64,000 nt of DNA from CAXBMB01 sp052078155 (GCA_052078155.1 JBQJBP010000002.1:248001-312000), one strand, 5' to 3'; positions 47,789 through 57,550 are shown, numbered from the stretch's first letter. Made by a program: numbers and translations. Notes: generated from the letters alone by a model not told the origin.

Positions 47789-48604
47789 ATGGCCGACACA
47801 GAAACCGTGAAAATTGGGGTGGTAGGCTGCGGCGGCCGTATGGGGCGCATGCTGATCAGCACCATTGCTGCCCATCCGCGCGGCGCTGTGGCCGGCGGCA
47901 CAGAACTGCCTGGCAGCCCTCTGATCGGTCAGGACCTGGGCACGTTGGTTGGCCTGGGGTCTTTCGGGGTCACCGTGCAGGAGGAAGCCAAAGACCTTTT
48001 TCAGTCCTGCGAGGTGGTGATTGACTTTTCAACCCCTGCCGCCACCCTGGCCCACGCAGCCCTGGCGGTAGAAAGCGGCACGGCACTGGTCATCGGCACC
48101 ACGGGCATGAGCGACGAGGAGGTTGCCAGCCTCTCCAAGGCGGCAGAAAAGGCCCCGATCGTTTACGCCCGCAACATGTCCATGGGCGTCAATCTCTTGC
48201 TGTCACTGGTCGAGCAGGTGGCCGCACGTCTGAATGACGAGTACGATATCGAGGTGCTGGAGATGCACCACCGACACAAGGTGGATGCTCCCTCCGGCAC
48301 GGCTCTGGCCCTGGGTGAAGCCGCCGCCAAAGGCCGCGGGAAACCTCTGGCTGAGATTTCAGACCGGGGCCGCGATGGCATCACAGGTGCCCGCAAGAAA
48401 GGCGACATTGGTTTCGCGGTGCTGCGCGGCGGCGATGTCCCGGGAGATCATTCGGTGATCTTTGCCGCAGATGGCGAACGCATTGAGCTTGGCCATCGGG
48501 CCTCCAGCCGAGAGGTTTTTGCCCGTGGGGCCGTCACCGGCGCCCTTTGGCTGAAAGGCAAAGGTCCGGGGCTCTATGACATGCGGGATGTGCTGGACCT
48601 GTGA
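47789..48604 (+). CDS. dapB: 4-hydroxy-tetrahydrodipicolinate reductase DapB
   Basis: Reduces hydroxytetrahydrodipicolinate in the lysine/diaminopimelate pathway. The 271-residue protein has the N-terminal nucleotide loop VVGCGGRMGRML and the catalytic/substrate motif EMHHRHKVDAPSGTALALGE near residues 158-177. TAAGGAG precedes the ATG. Proximity of dapB to dnaKJ and nth is a known alphaproteobacterial arrangement. Confidence 0.95.
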   Translation: MADTETVKIGVVGCGGRMGRMLISTIAAHPRGAVAGGTELPGSPLIGQDLGTLVGLGSFGVTVQEEAKDLFQSCEVVIDFSTPAATLAHAALAVESGTALVIGTTGMSDEEVASLSKAAEKAPIVYARNMSMGVNLLLSLVEQVAARLNDEYDIEVLEMHHRHKVDAPSGTALALGEAAAKGRGKPLAEISDRGRDGITGARKKGDIGFAVLRGGDVPGDHSVIFAADGERIELGHRASSREVFARGAVTGALWLKGKGPGLYDMRDVLDL

Positions 48605-48673
48605 TCCGACGCGTTCAAAACGCTGCTGTTTCACGCCCGTTCAAAAAGCCATTCCACTGAAAGCCCTTTTAAT

Positions 48674-49231
48674 CTAGCGCAGCTTCTGCAGGGCCCCCTG
48701 CAGGGCCTGCCCGAGCTCGATCTTTTCCTGACCGTTCAGGAAAGATCCCACCTGTACCTGCCGGCCATGGCTGCTGAGCACCAGCGGGTCATTGGCTTCC
48801 GGATCTGAACCAACGCTGAGCTTCAGCCAGTAAGGCTGAAAACTCCAGCGCCGCAGATCGCCATAGTGATTGACCCGGACCAGGGTCAGGCAATCCCGGG
48901 TCAGTTTGACAATTTCATACTGGCGGGCCCGCCGATAGTTGATGCGAAAAGCGATGTAGACCAGCAAAAACTCCAGCCCCATGAAGCCAATCACCGGCCA
49001 GGCCCCGATCAGAAAGAACACCAGCCCGGCAAGAAACCCCACCAGGGCAATGGCCGTCATCAAAATAACGAACCCGCGTGAACTGAGGGAACGATGGGGA
49101 TAGAGCGTGGCTTCAAACAGGACCTCTTCCGCCATGTCTTCAGCGCCAGCCGCCTGGGCGTTAGGGGCTTCTGAAGACTGGGAACCACGAAGCGGGGCAA
49201 AAGCCCGACAGGGGGAACAGGAAGCAGTCAT
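48674..49231 (-). CDS. DUF2244 membrane protein
   Basis: A 185-residue protein with two central membrane helices (FVILMTAIALVGFLAGLVFF and GAWPVIGFMGLEFLLVYIAF) followed by the DUF2244 core, YEIVKLTRDCLTLVRVNHYG, then WSFQPYWLKLSV and LSSHGRQVQVGSFL. Function unknown; the family is common in alphaproteobacteria, often beside nth as here. The start is uncertain: ATG at 49231 gives a Cys-containing lead, and ATG at 49135 (MAEEVLFEAT) gives a shorter protein. Confidence 0.82.
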   Translation of the reverse strand: MTASCSPCRAFAPLRGSQSSEAPNAQAAGAEDMAEEVLFEATLYPHRSLSSRGFVILMTAIALVGFLAGLVFFLIGAWPVIGFMGLEFLLVYIAFRINYRRARQYEIVKLTRDCLTLVRVNHYGDLRRWSFQPYWLKLSVGSDPEANDPLVLSSHGRQVQVGSFLNGQEKIELGQALQGALQKLR

Positions 49232-49426
49232 GCCATCAGCATAGTCAGCCCGATCCCAGAAGTGAAATGACTTCGTGACAGAGGCTGCCGCGCCTTTTAG
49301 CTTCAGCCAACACCCCGTCCCGTCAAAGTCAGTTCGGTTGAAAACGCACTGCATCTAAATCCAAACCGATCAGGCTTTGACAGCGGTGCCAAACATTAAA
49401 AAAGTCCCCCAGGAGAGACCCCGTTC

Positions 49427-50071
49427 ATGCCCATGAAAAAAGCCGATGTCATAGAGTTTTTTGACCGCCTGCATGAGGCTGACCCCGAACCGAAAGGGGA
49501 GCTGGACTATGTAAACCCCTATACCTTGCTGGTCGCTGTTGTTTTGTCAGCACAGGCAACTGACGTGGGGGTCAACAAGGCCACCGGGCCGCTGTTCAAG
49601 GTCGCGGACACCCCGGAAAAGATGGTGGCTCTGGGCGAAGCCAAGGTGCGCGATTACGTCAAAACAATCGGCCTGTTCAACACCAAGGCAAAGAACGTCA
49701 TCAAACTCTCCCAAAGCCTGATCAACGATCACGGCGGTGAGGTGCCCGTGGACCGGGAGGCTCTGGAAAAACTGGCTGGGGTCGGCCGGAAAACCGCCAA
49801 TGTGGTGCTCAACATCGCCTTCGGACAGCCAACCATCGCCGTCGATACCCACCTCTTCCGGGTGTCCAACCGCACGGGGCTGGCTCCGGCCAAAACCCCG
49901 CTGGCGGTGGAGAAAAAACTGCTGAAGATCATCCCCAAGGACCGCCTGTTGCATGCCCACCACTGGCTGATCCTGCATGGTCGCTACATCTGCAAAGCAC
50001 GTAAACCGGAATGCTGGCGCTGTCCCGTCGCCCATGTCTGTGGCTTCAAAGCCAAGACCTCAGCGGCATGA
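49427..50071 (+). CDS. nth: Endonuclease III (DNA glycosylase/AP lyase)
   Basis: Base-excision repair enzyme removing oxidised pyrimidines. The 214-residue protein has the helix-hairpin-helix with catalytic Lys (LAGVGRKTANVVLN), catalytic Asp in AVDTHLFRVSNR, and the 4Fe-4S ligands C189-x6-C196-x2-C199-x5-C205. AGGAG lies 11 bases before the ATG; a second ATG two codons on is possible. Confidence 0.96.
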   Translation: MPMKKADVIEFFDRLHEADPEPKGELDYVNPYTLLVAVVLSAQATDVGVNKATGPLFKVADTPEKMVALGEAKVRDYVKTIGLFNTKAKNVIKLSQSLINDHGGEVPVDREALEKLAGVGRKTANVVLNIAFGQPTIAVDTHLFRVSNRTGLAPAKTPLAVEKKLLKIIPKDRLLHAHHWLILHGRYICKARKPECWRCPVAHVCGFKAKTSAA

Positions 50072-50159
50072 TGAAAATCACAGGCCTGTCGCAGCCTGGA
50101 GGCAAATCAACGTCACAGGATTCACTGGTTACGTCACTATAATCAACCAAATCTTGAGG

Positions 50160-51152
50160 TCACAGCCAGCCGCGTCGGCGGAAGTAGAGATAAGGCAGTA
50201 GGGATGAAAAGAACATCACCACAATGGCCAGCAGATACCCAAACCGCCAGGAAAGCTCCGGCATAAACTCAAAATTCATACCGTAGATGCTGGCGATCAG
50301 GGTCGGCGGCATGAACACCATGGCCAGGACCGAGAAGATCTTGATGATCTTGGTCTGTTGCAGATTGATCAGACCCAGCGTGGCATCGAGACAGAACTCA
50401 CATTTCTGAACCAGAAAAGCCGCCTGTTCCTGCAGGGAACGGACGTCCTGACCCAGACTTTTCAATTGCCGCCGTTTGGCCGGGTTCTTGTCACTGACGG
50501 CCTGCAGCAGGTTTAGAGTCCGGGTCAGGACCATCAGACTTTCGCGGGTCAGCGAGGTCAGATCCTCCAGCCGTCCCAACTTGCGCAGAACCGCTTCAAG
50601 GTCCACGGCCTGCCCAGTCTGGTCCCGGCGGGCCGCCGCCGGGCTGAAGATCTGCCGGGATACCTGGCTCAGGTCCGCCCCTGCCAGTTCCAGCACATCA
50701 GCTGATCGCGCCACCAGACAGTCCAGAAGATTGACCAGCAGTCGATCGGCAGACTCTCCGATTTGCTGTTCCTTCTGCACCAGCGCCTGAAAGTTCATCA
50801 TGGCTTTGGGGTTGCTGGGCCGCAAGGTGATCAGCTGCTTGCCGTTGTAGAGCAAGGTGACTTCGGTCAGACCCGGGTCGGTTTCATTAACCCGCCAGAC
50901 CAGAGGAATGGTCAGGACGTACCAGTCTCCCTGTTGGTATATGCGGCTGGAGGGTTCAATTTCCCGCGTGACTTCTTCACTCGGCAGGGTCAGGGACAAA
51001 GCCTGCTGCAGCCACTCGCGCTCCTGCTCACTGGGGGCTTCCAGATCCAGCCAGAGTGCCGCCTGAGCCAGGGCCGGGTCCGGCTGTCCGACCTCAGGAG
51101 AGGGCTCCAGCAGACCAAATCCGTCCGGTCCTTTGCCGTAGAATTTCAGCAC
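50160..51152 (-). CDS. corA: CorA-family magnesium/divalent cation transporter
   Basis: Pentameric Mg2+ channel of the inner membrane. The 330-residue protein has a large N-terminal cytoplasmic domain, a long stalk helix, and two C-terminal membrane helices separated by the GMN signature (YGMNFEFMPEL); the C-terminus ends FRRRGWL with the usual basic cluster. No Mg2+ riboswitch is recognisable upstream; a mosaic repeat lies there instead. Confidence 0.92.
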   Translation of the reverse strand: MLKFYGKGPDGFGLLEPSPEVGQPDPALAQAALWLDLEAPSEQEREWLQQALSLTLPSEEVTREIEPSSRIYQQGDWYVLTIPLVWRVNETDPGLTEVTLLYNGKQLITLRPSNPKAMMNFQALVQKEQQIGESADRLLVNLLDCLVARSADVLELAGADLSQVSRQIFSPAAARRDQTGQAVDLEAVLRKLGRLEDLTSLTRESLMVLTRTLNLLQAVSDKNPAKRRQLKSLGQDVRSLQEQAAFLVQKCEFCLDATLGLINLQQTKIIKIFSVLAMVFMPPTLIASIYGMNFEFMPELSWRFGYLLAIVVMFFSSLLPYLYFRRRGWL

Positions 51153-51198
51153 GCTTTCCCCCGCTGTCTGAAAGGCCTTGGTTGCAGTTGGCGCAGCA

Positions 51199-51298
51199 TA
51201 GAGTCAAATCGCTTTCAGTGGAATCACTTCATAAAGACGCCAGAGTGTGAACGAGGGAAGTCAAAGCGCCTTGCGCTCCGCTTCTGTGCTGAATCCAC
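51199..51298. repeat. Dispersed intergenic repeat, rearranged (mosaic) copy
   Basis: 51199-51238 (TAGAGTCAAATCGCTTTCAG, TGGAATCACTTCATAAAG) is the right end of the repeat in reverse orientation. 51240-51298 (CCAGAGTGTGAACGAGGGAA, GCGCCTTGCGCTCCGCTTCT, GTGCTGAATCCA) is the left half in forward orientation, closest to the 12430 copy. The two halves abut, so this is not a simple insertion of the standard element. Confidence 0.65.
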
Positions 51299-51333
51299 AG
51301 GCGCAGGTTCGGCCGGCAACGGTCCGGCCGGCC

Positions 51334-51365
51334 AAAAAAACACCCGGCTGCGGAACAGCCGGGTG
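51334..51365 (-). terminator. Rho-independent terminator after the first chemoreceptor gene
   Basis: On the minus strand, stem CACCCGGCTG / CAGCCGGGTG with a TTCCG loop followed by seven T, about 30 bases past the stop at 51394. Confidence 0.87.
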
Positions 51366-51393
51366 CTTCTGTTTTCTCTTGGGTTCAGCCAGA

Positions 51394-54030
51394 TCAGGCC
51401 GCACGCACTTTCATCAGGAAGGCATCGACCTCTCCGCGCAGCGCTTCGGCCTGCTGGGCCAGTTCGCCGGAAGCGTCCAACACCTGATTGGCGGCGCCGC
51501 CGGTTTCGTCCGCAGCCTGCGAGACCCCGCCGATGTTAGAGCTGACCTGTTGCATGCCAGAGGCAGCCAGAGCCATGGTGCTGGCAATCTCCTGCGTGGT
51601 GGCCCCCTGCTGCTCTACCGCAGCAGAGATGGCAGAGGAGATTTCATTCATCTGCTCAATCACCTGACCAATGGACTGAATGGCGCCCACGGCCTCCCCG
51701 GTCACAGTCTGCATGGAGCCGATCTGACCGGCAATTTCCTCTGTGGCTTTGGCGGTCTGTGTGGCGAGGGATTTCACCTCATTGGCCACCACGGCAAAGC
51801 CGCGACCGGCATCTCCGGCCCGGGCGGCCTCGATGGTGGCATTGAGAGCCAGGAGGTTGGTCTGCTCGGCAATGTCCTGAATGAGATGGACCACCTCACC
51901 AATTTTCTGAGCCGCGGTTGCCAGGGTTTCAACCTGATCGTTGCTCTGGCGGGCCTTGTCCATGGCATCCTGGGCAATAAGGGTGGAGCGGTTGACCTGA
52001 GAAGAAATCTCGTTGACCGAGGCTGACAGTTCCTGCGCCGCCGATGCGGCCGTGCTGACGGAGCCGGAGGTTTCATCGGAGGCCACGGAAACGGCTTCTG
52101 CCTGACGGGAGGCCTCTTTGGCCGTATCGGTCATGGAGCCGGCTGTGGACTGCATTTCAGTGGCAGAAGAGGAAACCGTTTCCACCACACCCAGCACAGA
52201 GGCTTCAAAGGAGCCAGCCAGGTCCAGCATCTCCTGACGACGGACCTGCGTGGCAGCCTGACGCTCTTCCTCGTTGCGATGGCGCTCACTTTCAGCATCC
52301 GCCAGCGATTGACGGAAGATCTCCAGGGACCCTGCCATGGCAGAGATTTCATCCCCGCCCCGCTGAGAAACTTCGGCCTGAAGATCCCCATCGGCGATCT
52401 GCTGCATGGTGCTGGCCAGTGCGCTCAGACGGGCCACCAGGTTGCGACCGACATAGAGCCAGACAATCAGGGCAATCACCAGCATCACAGCCGCCAGCAA
52501 CGCAGCCTGGATCATCTCACTGCGATCAGCCTGTGTGTCGACCGCCATGGTGCTTTGGGTCAGCTGGCTCTTGGTTCCCTGAACCACAGACACCACCACT
52601 TCAGACAGCGAGGCAGCGGAGGCTCTGGCCTTTTCCAGCTCTCCCTGGGCCGAGGCGATTGCTGCCAGTTCCATCCGACGGGTGGCAAAGATGCCATTGT
52701 CCCCCAGACCAATGTCGATCAGGGATTTGACCTTCTCCATCAGCTCGTCCTGGGTATCCTGATCCTGGATCAGGCTTACGGCCTGGGCCGCAGAGGCTGC
52801 TGCCGCCGTAAAGGACTCCCGCAGATAGTCCACACTCTCTTCGGTGTTTGCCGTCAGGCTCTGGCTGAGAAGGCCATAAATCAGGTTGCCCTGCCCCTGG
52901 GTTTCCAGGAAGGCCATCATGGTGCCCACTCCTGAGTCCATCAGCTCGGCAATGGCCATAGAAGAGTTTGTACTGGCGGAATTGGCCCCCATCACCACCG
53001 TGTGGTTAGCCTCTTCAACAATAGGTTCAATGATTTCGACATAGCGCTCATAAAGGCTGGCTTGATCACCAACCAGGGCATTCAGGCGAACCTTATGTGT
53101 TCGGCGGCTGAAAGACGGCGCATCCAGCCAGGCCTGACGGGTTGCCAGCATGCCTTCCTGACCAAGGGCCAGCACGTGAAACTCATCAGCCAATGCAGAG
53201 AGTTCCGTCACTTCTTCTTCATTTGGCAAAGAGGCAATGCGCTCATCCAAACTGTCCAGCAGATCGGAAATCTCGTCATGCAGTTCCGACAACAAGCGCC
53301 CTTCGGATACGGTACTGACCAAAGAAAGTTTGCCGTTGAGCTGATTGACCAGGACCAGCACTTCGAGATTGCCGCGCAGGGCCGTGACGTCGTTTTGGAC
53401 CAACCCCTGGATCAGATCAGCGGCGTCATCGGTTACCTCTTCAGAGGCAATCAGCATTTCAAACCGGGCACCATCCAGCAGCGGAGAGATGGTGTCATTG
53501 AGATCCACGTGACCTTCTTCCACCTTATCCGCCAGGGTCTGGCTTTCCACTTCCAGCCGGAGCCGCTGCTCAACCACCTTGTCGAGGTCATTCATGGCCT
53601 GTCCCAGGGCCGTCACTTCCTGACCGATGGCGGCCAGCTGTTCGCTGTCGGCACCCAGTTGCTCCAGTTGGCCGATGATGTCTTGCATAGAGCCCAAACG
53701 GGCTTCCAATCCGGCTTTCTGCTTTTCACGATCGTCGGAAGAATCAGCTGCCGCCAGTTGAGGGGCTGCGGCCGCCAGGCCGATGGCGCCTGCCTGCAGG
53801 TTCAGGGCCTGCTCCATGGCCGGTACAGAAGTTCCGGTGGCTTCATTGAAGGCCAGTCGGATGGACTGGATGGAGAACCAGGCGACAGCACCAACCACCA
53901 GCGCCAGAATGCCAACACCTCCAAAAGCCAGGAACAGGCGTCCGGCAATGCCAAAGCCTTTTTTCTGCTTGCCAGCAGTTTCAGTGGCCTCGCCTGCGGG
54001 ATCCATCAGCTCTACTTCTTGTTGGTCCAT
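51394..54030 (-). CDS. Methyl-accepting chemotaxis protein with long helical periplasmic region
   Basis: An 878-residue inner-membrane chemoreceptor. TM1 at about 27-54, a periplasmic region of about 450 residues that is almost entirely predicted helix (PALAQ-like opening VPAMEQALNLQAGAIGLAAA), TM2 at about 506-527 (ALLAAVMLVIALIVWLYVG), HAMP to about 580, and a signalling domain with the conserved tip EIAEQTNLLALNATIEAARA-like sequence (here DIAEQTNLLALNATIEAARA). ATG at 54030 is preferred over 54039 because AAGGA then lies nine bases upstream. Paralogous to the next gene. No che genes are in the window. Confidence 0.92.
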   Translation of the reverse strand: MDQQEVELMDPAGEATETAGKQKKGFGIAGRLFLAFGGVGILALVVGAVAWFSIQSIRLAFNEATGTSVPAMEQALNLQAGAIGLAAAAPQLAAADSSDDREKQKAGLEARLGSMQDIIGQLEQLGADSEQLAAIGQEVTALGQAMNDLDKVVEQRLRLEVESQTLADKVEEGHVDLNDTISPLLDGARFEMLIASEEVTDDAADLIQGLVQNDVTALRGNLEVLVLVNQLNGKLSLVSTVSEGRLLSELHDEISDLLDSLDERIASLPNEEEVTELSALADEFHVLALGQEGMLATRQAWLDAPSFSRRTHKVRLNALVGDQASLYERYVEIIEPIVEEANHTVVMGANSASTNSSMAIAELMDSGVGTMMAFLETQGQGNLIYGLLSQSLTANTEESVDYLRESFTAAAASAAQAVSLIQDQDTQDELMEKVKSLIDIGLGDNGIFATRRMELAAIASAQGELEKARASAASLSEVVVSVVQGTKSQLTQSTMAVDTQADRSEMIQAALLAAVMLVIALIVWLYVGRNLVARLSALASTMQQIADGDLQAEVSQRGGDEISAMAGSLEIFRQSLADAESERHRNEEERQAATQVRRQEMLDLAGSFEASVLGVVETVSSSATEMQSTAGSMTDTAKEASRQAEAVSVASDETSGSVSTAASAAQELSASVNEISSQVNRSTLIAQDAMDKARQSNDQVETLATAAQKIGEVVHLIQDIAEQTNLLALNATIEAARAGDAGRGFAVVANEVKSLATQTAKATEEIAGQIGSMQTVTGEAVGAIQSIGQVIEQMNEISSAISAAVEQQGATTQEIASTMALAASGMQQVSSNIGGVSQAADETGGAANQVLDASGELAQQAEALRGEVDAFLMKVRAA

Positions 54031-54248
54031 CACAACCATTCCTTAGCTGGTCAGCTTGTTCCGTCTTTTCATTGCATCTGCAGCGGTTTCCTTGAGCCAA
54101 CAGGCCCCGAAAACCAGGTTTCTGGTGGGAAAAGCCCGTAACCCTTAAGTGTGCTTTCTTCGGAAACGCAATCAAAGATGTCCGTCAAATGCCATTTTGT
54201 TTGTAAGCAGTTGAAAGAACGTTAACGTCACGCCTTCTTAAAGATTAT

Positions 54249-54282
54249 GGCCAGAAGCATCACCTAACTGACGCTTCTGGCC
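54249..54282. terminator. Hairpin between the two chemoreceptor genes
   Basis: Perfect 10-base stem GGCCAGAAGC / GCTTCTGGCC with a 14-base loop, just past the stop of the upstream receptor gene at 54295. No clear T-run, so termination may be partial. Confidence 0.55.
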
Positions 54283-54294
54283 ACTTTGTCTGAG

Positions 54295-56949
54295 TTATGC
54301 AGCTCGCACGCTCTGCAGGAAGTTATCTACCTGCGTACGCAGAGTTTCAGACTGGCGGGCAACTTCATCGGCAGCCGCCAGAACTTCATTGGCTGACTGG
54401 CCTGTTTCACCCGCAGCGCGGGAGACACCACCAATGTTGGTGGACACAGACTGTGTGCCTTCAGATACCCGCTGCATGGTAGAGGCAATTTCCTGAGTGG
54501 CAGCTCCCTGTTCTTCCACAGCCGCCGATATCGAAGCAGAGATTTCGTTCATCTGCTCGATCACCTGGTTAATGGCCTTGATGGCAGATACGGCCTCTCC
54601 GGTGGCATTCTGCATGCCACCAATCTGTTTGCCGATTTCTTCCGTCGCCTTGGCTGTCTGGTTGGCCAGGGATTTCACTTCATTGGCCACCACCGCAAAG
54701 CCGCGACCGGCATCACCGGCACGGGCAGCTTCAATGGTTGCATTGAGGGCCAGCAGGTTGGTTTGCTCGGCAATTTCCTGAATCAGGTTCACCACTTCAC
54801 CAATCTTGTTGGCGGCCACGGCAAGACCTTCGATTTCCACGTTGGTCTGTTGTGCGCGTGTGGAGGCTTCCCCGGCGATTTCATTGGAGTGATTGACCTG
54901 ACGGCCAATTTCATCAATGGAGCTGCTCAGCTCCTGCGCAGCAGCCGCAGCGGTCTGCACTTCGCCTGTGGTCACATCAGCTGCCGAGGACACCACACCA
55001 GCCTGCTGATTGGTTTCATCGGCCGTTGCAGACATGTTGCCAGCCGTTGCCTGCATCTGAGTGGCAGAGGACGACACAGATTCCACAACACCTTTCACGC
55101 TGGCGTCAAAGCTGTCTGCCAGAGCCAGCATATCCTGACGGCGACGGGCAGAAGCGGCTTCCCGCTCAGCTTCGTTTTCGCGGCGTTCTTCATCGGCTTT
55201 GGACAGATTGTCCCGGAAGATCGCCAGGGCATGACCCATGTCAGTGATCTCATCACTGCCGCCTTCCGGCACTTCCGCACTCAGATCCCCGGCTGCAATT
55301 TCACCCATGGAATTGGACAGACGGCTCAGACGGGCAACGAGATTGCGGCCCACGTACAGCCAGGCAATCAGTACCGCAATGACAACCGACGCGATCACCA
55401 TGGTAGAAATGATCATTTTGGAGTCTTCAATGGTGCCGCTGACTTCTGTTGTGGCGCTGGTCAGCTGAGTTTCCACCAGGGTGATCAGCTCATCAACTTT
55501 GACATTCAGCATGTAGGCGCTGGCCCGGGCCAGAGTCAGGGCTTCTTCGGACTTGGCAACCGCTTCCAGTTCCTGCCCGCGTACGGTAAAGGCACTGTCA
55601 AACCCCTTGCCATAAGCCAGCAGAGCTTCCACCTGTTCGCGCAGCTGGTCGATGGCATCCGTATAGGGCAAAGTCGCCATGGTTTCCGTCAGGTTGGTGT
55701 TGACAGCTTTGTATTGCTCACGCAGTGGCTTCAGCTTGTCTTTGCTGTCGGTTGTGGCGGCCTGGATCAGCAGTCCGGACAGATAGTTCACTTCTGCCTG
55801 GGTCTGCAGCAGTTTGGCCAGCCGGCCAACCCCACGCTGCACCAGAGAGTTGATGGCGCCCTCACTTTCCTTGGTGACGTTCATGGAGCCGAAGACAACC
55901 TGGTCATTGGCCATGTTGACTTCCGCGTTCAGGCTGTCAGCCAGCTGTGAACGAAGATCCAGAAGTCGGGCGTGCTTTTCCGTCAACTTGTTCATGGCGT
56001 CGTATTTTTCCGCGCCAAAGGTCTCCATCACCACCGAACGCAGGGCGAACACATTTTCTTCCCCCTGAATGATGGCCTGCAGTTCATCAAAGATTGGCTG
56101 CACCACTTCCAGAGCCATGTCGGGCATGGTCGCCAGTTTGGTTTGCAGCTGCAGCAGAACTTCGAGGGTCTTTTCCTCAGCAGCCTTAACATCATCCACA
56201 TGGCTGCCGGCGACCCCTTCGGCCACATAGATCATCATGCCGCTGAAGATCACCTGAGCTTCCAGGCTGGTGCGCAGAACGCCCACATCGTCGCGCATCA
56301 GCGACTGAACAGCAGAAGAGGTGTTCTTGGACGTGCTGGCGGTTTGCTCCAGCAGTTTCTTTTGCGCGGCTTCCACCTGGGGCAACAGCTGCTCACGAAC
56401 CTTTGCCTGGGCCTGCTCCACGTTCTGGATCAGGTCGTTGCGCAAACCCGCCAGCTCCAGACGCGTAGCCACCTGCTGGTTCAGGCCGGACATGGCCCGG
56501 TTAATGCCTTCAATTTCCTTGCCGATGGATTCAAGCGTTTCAGGATCGGTGCCCAGTGCAGACAAGGTATCCAGCCGGCTGCGCAGCAAAGACATCTCCT
56601 CGCCCAGGGCGAACTCAAGCTCACTGCGTTCCTGAGAGTCCTTGGCACTGGCCAGTCGGGGGGCAGCTGCGTTCATGGAACCCGCGTCAGCTTTGATCCG
56701 GAAGGCCTCTGCCAGAGCTGGCACAGAAACCTCTGCAGTCTGGTCAAACGAGCTCTGAACTGTCCCGAACGAAAGCCAGGCTGAACCGCCAGCCAGCATG
56801 GTCAAAAGCACCACTGATCCAAATGCCAGATACAGACGCGCACGGATACCAAACCGCCGCCGGGGCTGTTCATCCTGAGTGCTGTCCTGCGCTTCCAGAT
56901 TCACCGTTTCATCCTGATCTGGTGACACATCTGCTGACTGGTAAGCCAT
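54295..56949 (-). CDS. Methyl-accepting chemotaxis protein, tandem paralogue
   Basis: An 884-residue chemoreceptor of the same build: acidic cytoplasmic N-terminus with an RRRFGIRARL anchor, TM1 at about 38-62, periplasmic helical region of about 450 residues, TM2 at about 512-533 (MVIASVVIAVLIAWLYVG), HAMP and signalling domain (EIAEQTNLLALNATIEAARA). ATG at 56949 follows AAGGGCGGG; the frame is open 52 codons further upstream without support. The signalling halves of the two receptors are nearly alike, while the periplasmic halves have diverged, suggesting duplication followed by change of ligand. Confidence 0.92.
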   Translation of the reverse strand: MAYQSADVSPDQDETVNLEAQDSTQDEQPRRRFGIRARLYLAFGSVVLLTMLAGGSAWLSFGTVQSSFDQTAEVSVPALAEAFRIKADAGSMNAAAPRLASAKDSQERSELEFALGEEMSLLRSRLDTLSALGTDPETLESIGKEIEGINRAMSGLNQQVATRLELAGLRNDLIQNVEQAQAKVREQLLPQVEAAQKKLLEQTASTSKNTSSAVQSLMRDDVGVLRTSLEAQVIFSGMMIYVAEGVAGSHVDDVKAAEEKTLEVLLQLQTKLATMPDMALEVVQPIFDELQAIIQGEENVFALRSVVMETFGAEKYDAMNKLTEKHARLLDLRSQLADSLNAEVNMANDQVVFGSMNVTKESEGAINSLVQRGVGRLAKLLQTQAEVNYLSGLLIQAATTDSKDKLKPLREQYKAVNTNLTETMATLPYTDAIDQLREQVEALLAYGKGFDSAFTVRGQELEAVAKSEEALTLARASAYMLNVKVDELITLVETQLTSATTEVSGTIEDSKMIISTMVIASVVIAVLIAWLYVGRNLVARLSRLSNSMGEIAAGDLSAEVPEGGSDEITDMGHALAIFRDNLSKADEERRENEAEREAASARRRQDMLALADSFDASVKGVVESVSSSATQMQATAGNMSATADETNQQAGVVSSAADVTTGEVQTAAAAAQELSSSIDEIGRQVNHSNEIAGEASTRAQQTNVEIEGLAVAANKIGEVVNLIQEIAEQTNLLALNATIEAARAGDAGRGFAVVANEVKSLANQTAKATEEIGKQIGGMQNATGEAVSAIKAINQVIEQMNEISASISAAVEEQGAATQEIASTMQRVSEGTQSVSTNIGGVSRAAGETGQSANEVLAAADEVARQSETLRTQVDNFLQSVRAA

Positions 56950-57475
56950 TGCGTTCCCGCCCTTATCTTCCTGATCGCTGTTCTCTCTTGTCCGCTCCGC
57001 AAAACCTGAAATTGCAATAACTCGGAGACAAACATGGAGGCCACTATCCGACCATTGAATTGAAAGAGGGTTAATTTCTCGGCAACAGCAGGCCAAATGC
57101 CGCATTTTCCGGGAAGTTCAGGCCAACAAATCGACCAAAGTGGTTTCAATCTAGTCGCGAATTCTTCCCTAAGTCTTTGAAGATAATAGGAGTCATAATT
57201 CGTAAGCTATCAAATGGTTTTATGCGAAAAAGAAGCAGATTTTTGCGGGTTTCGCCTGAGCAATTCCTGTCTCACCTGCTGTTTTTTTGCCCGCGGGTTA
57301 AGAAACATGCCTTCAAACAACTTCTTTGCATCAACACAGAGCTTTTCTGTTTGGGGCCGCTTGCAGCGGATCTTCCTCTGCGGATTGTTCAGAGATGGCA
57401 AAGGGAGCTGAAAAAGGGCAAAGAAAAAGGCCGGACGCTCTGCGATCTCTCGCGGCTGTCCGGCCTTTTCGAAAT
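56950..57475. other. Intergenic region upstream of the tandem chemoreceptors
   Basis: About 525 bases. It contains the tRNA terminator (57425-57469) and otherwise AT-rich sequence that should hold the receptor promoter. No supported gene: the open frames entering it from the tRNA side are artefacts of reading a tRNA gene as protein. Confidence 0.5.
57425..57469 (-). terminator. Rho-independent terminator after tRNA-Gly
   Basis: Stem AAAAGGCCGGAC / GTCCGGCCTTTT, 12 perfect pairs with a 21-base loop, followed by T-rich sequence on the minus strand just after the tRNA 3' end. Confidence 0.82.
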
Positions 57476-57550
57476 TGGAGCGGGCGATGAGATTCGAACT
57501 CACGACCCTAACCTTGGCAAGGTTATGCTCTACCCCTGAGCTACGCCCGC
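57476..57550 (-). tRNA. tRNA-Gly (anticodon GCC)
   Basis: On the minus strand the 75-base gene starts GCGGGCGTAGCTCAGGGG, has the anticodon arm AACCT-TGCCAA-GGTT with anticodon GCC, the T-loop GTTCGAATC, acceptor stem GCGGGCG/CGCCCGC, discriminator T and an encoded CCA. All four arms pair well. Confidence 0.97.

Noticed and set aside
51153..51240. Possible Mg2+ riboswitch upstream of corA
   Set aside because: The leader is short and is occupied by a repeat fragment; no M-box-like architecture can be recognised.
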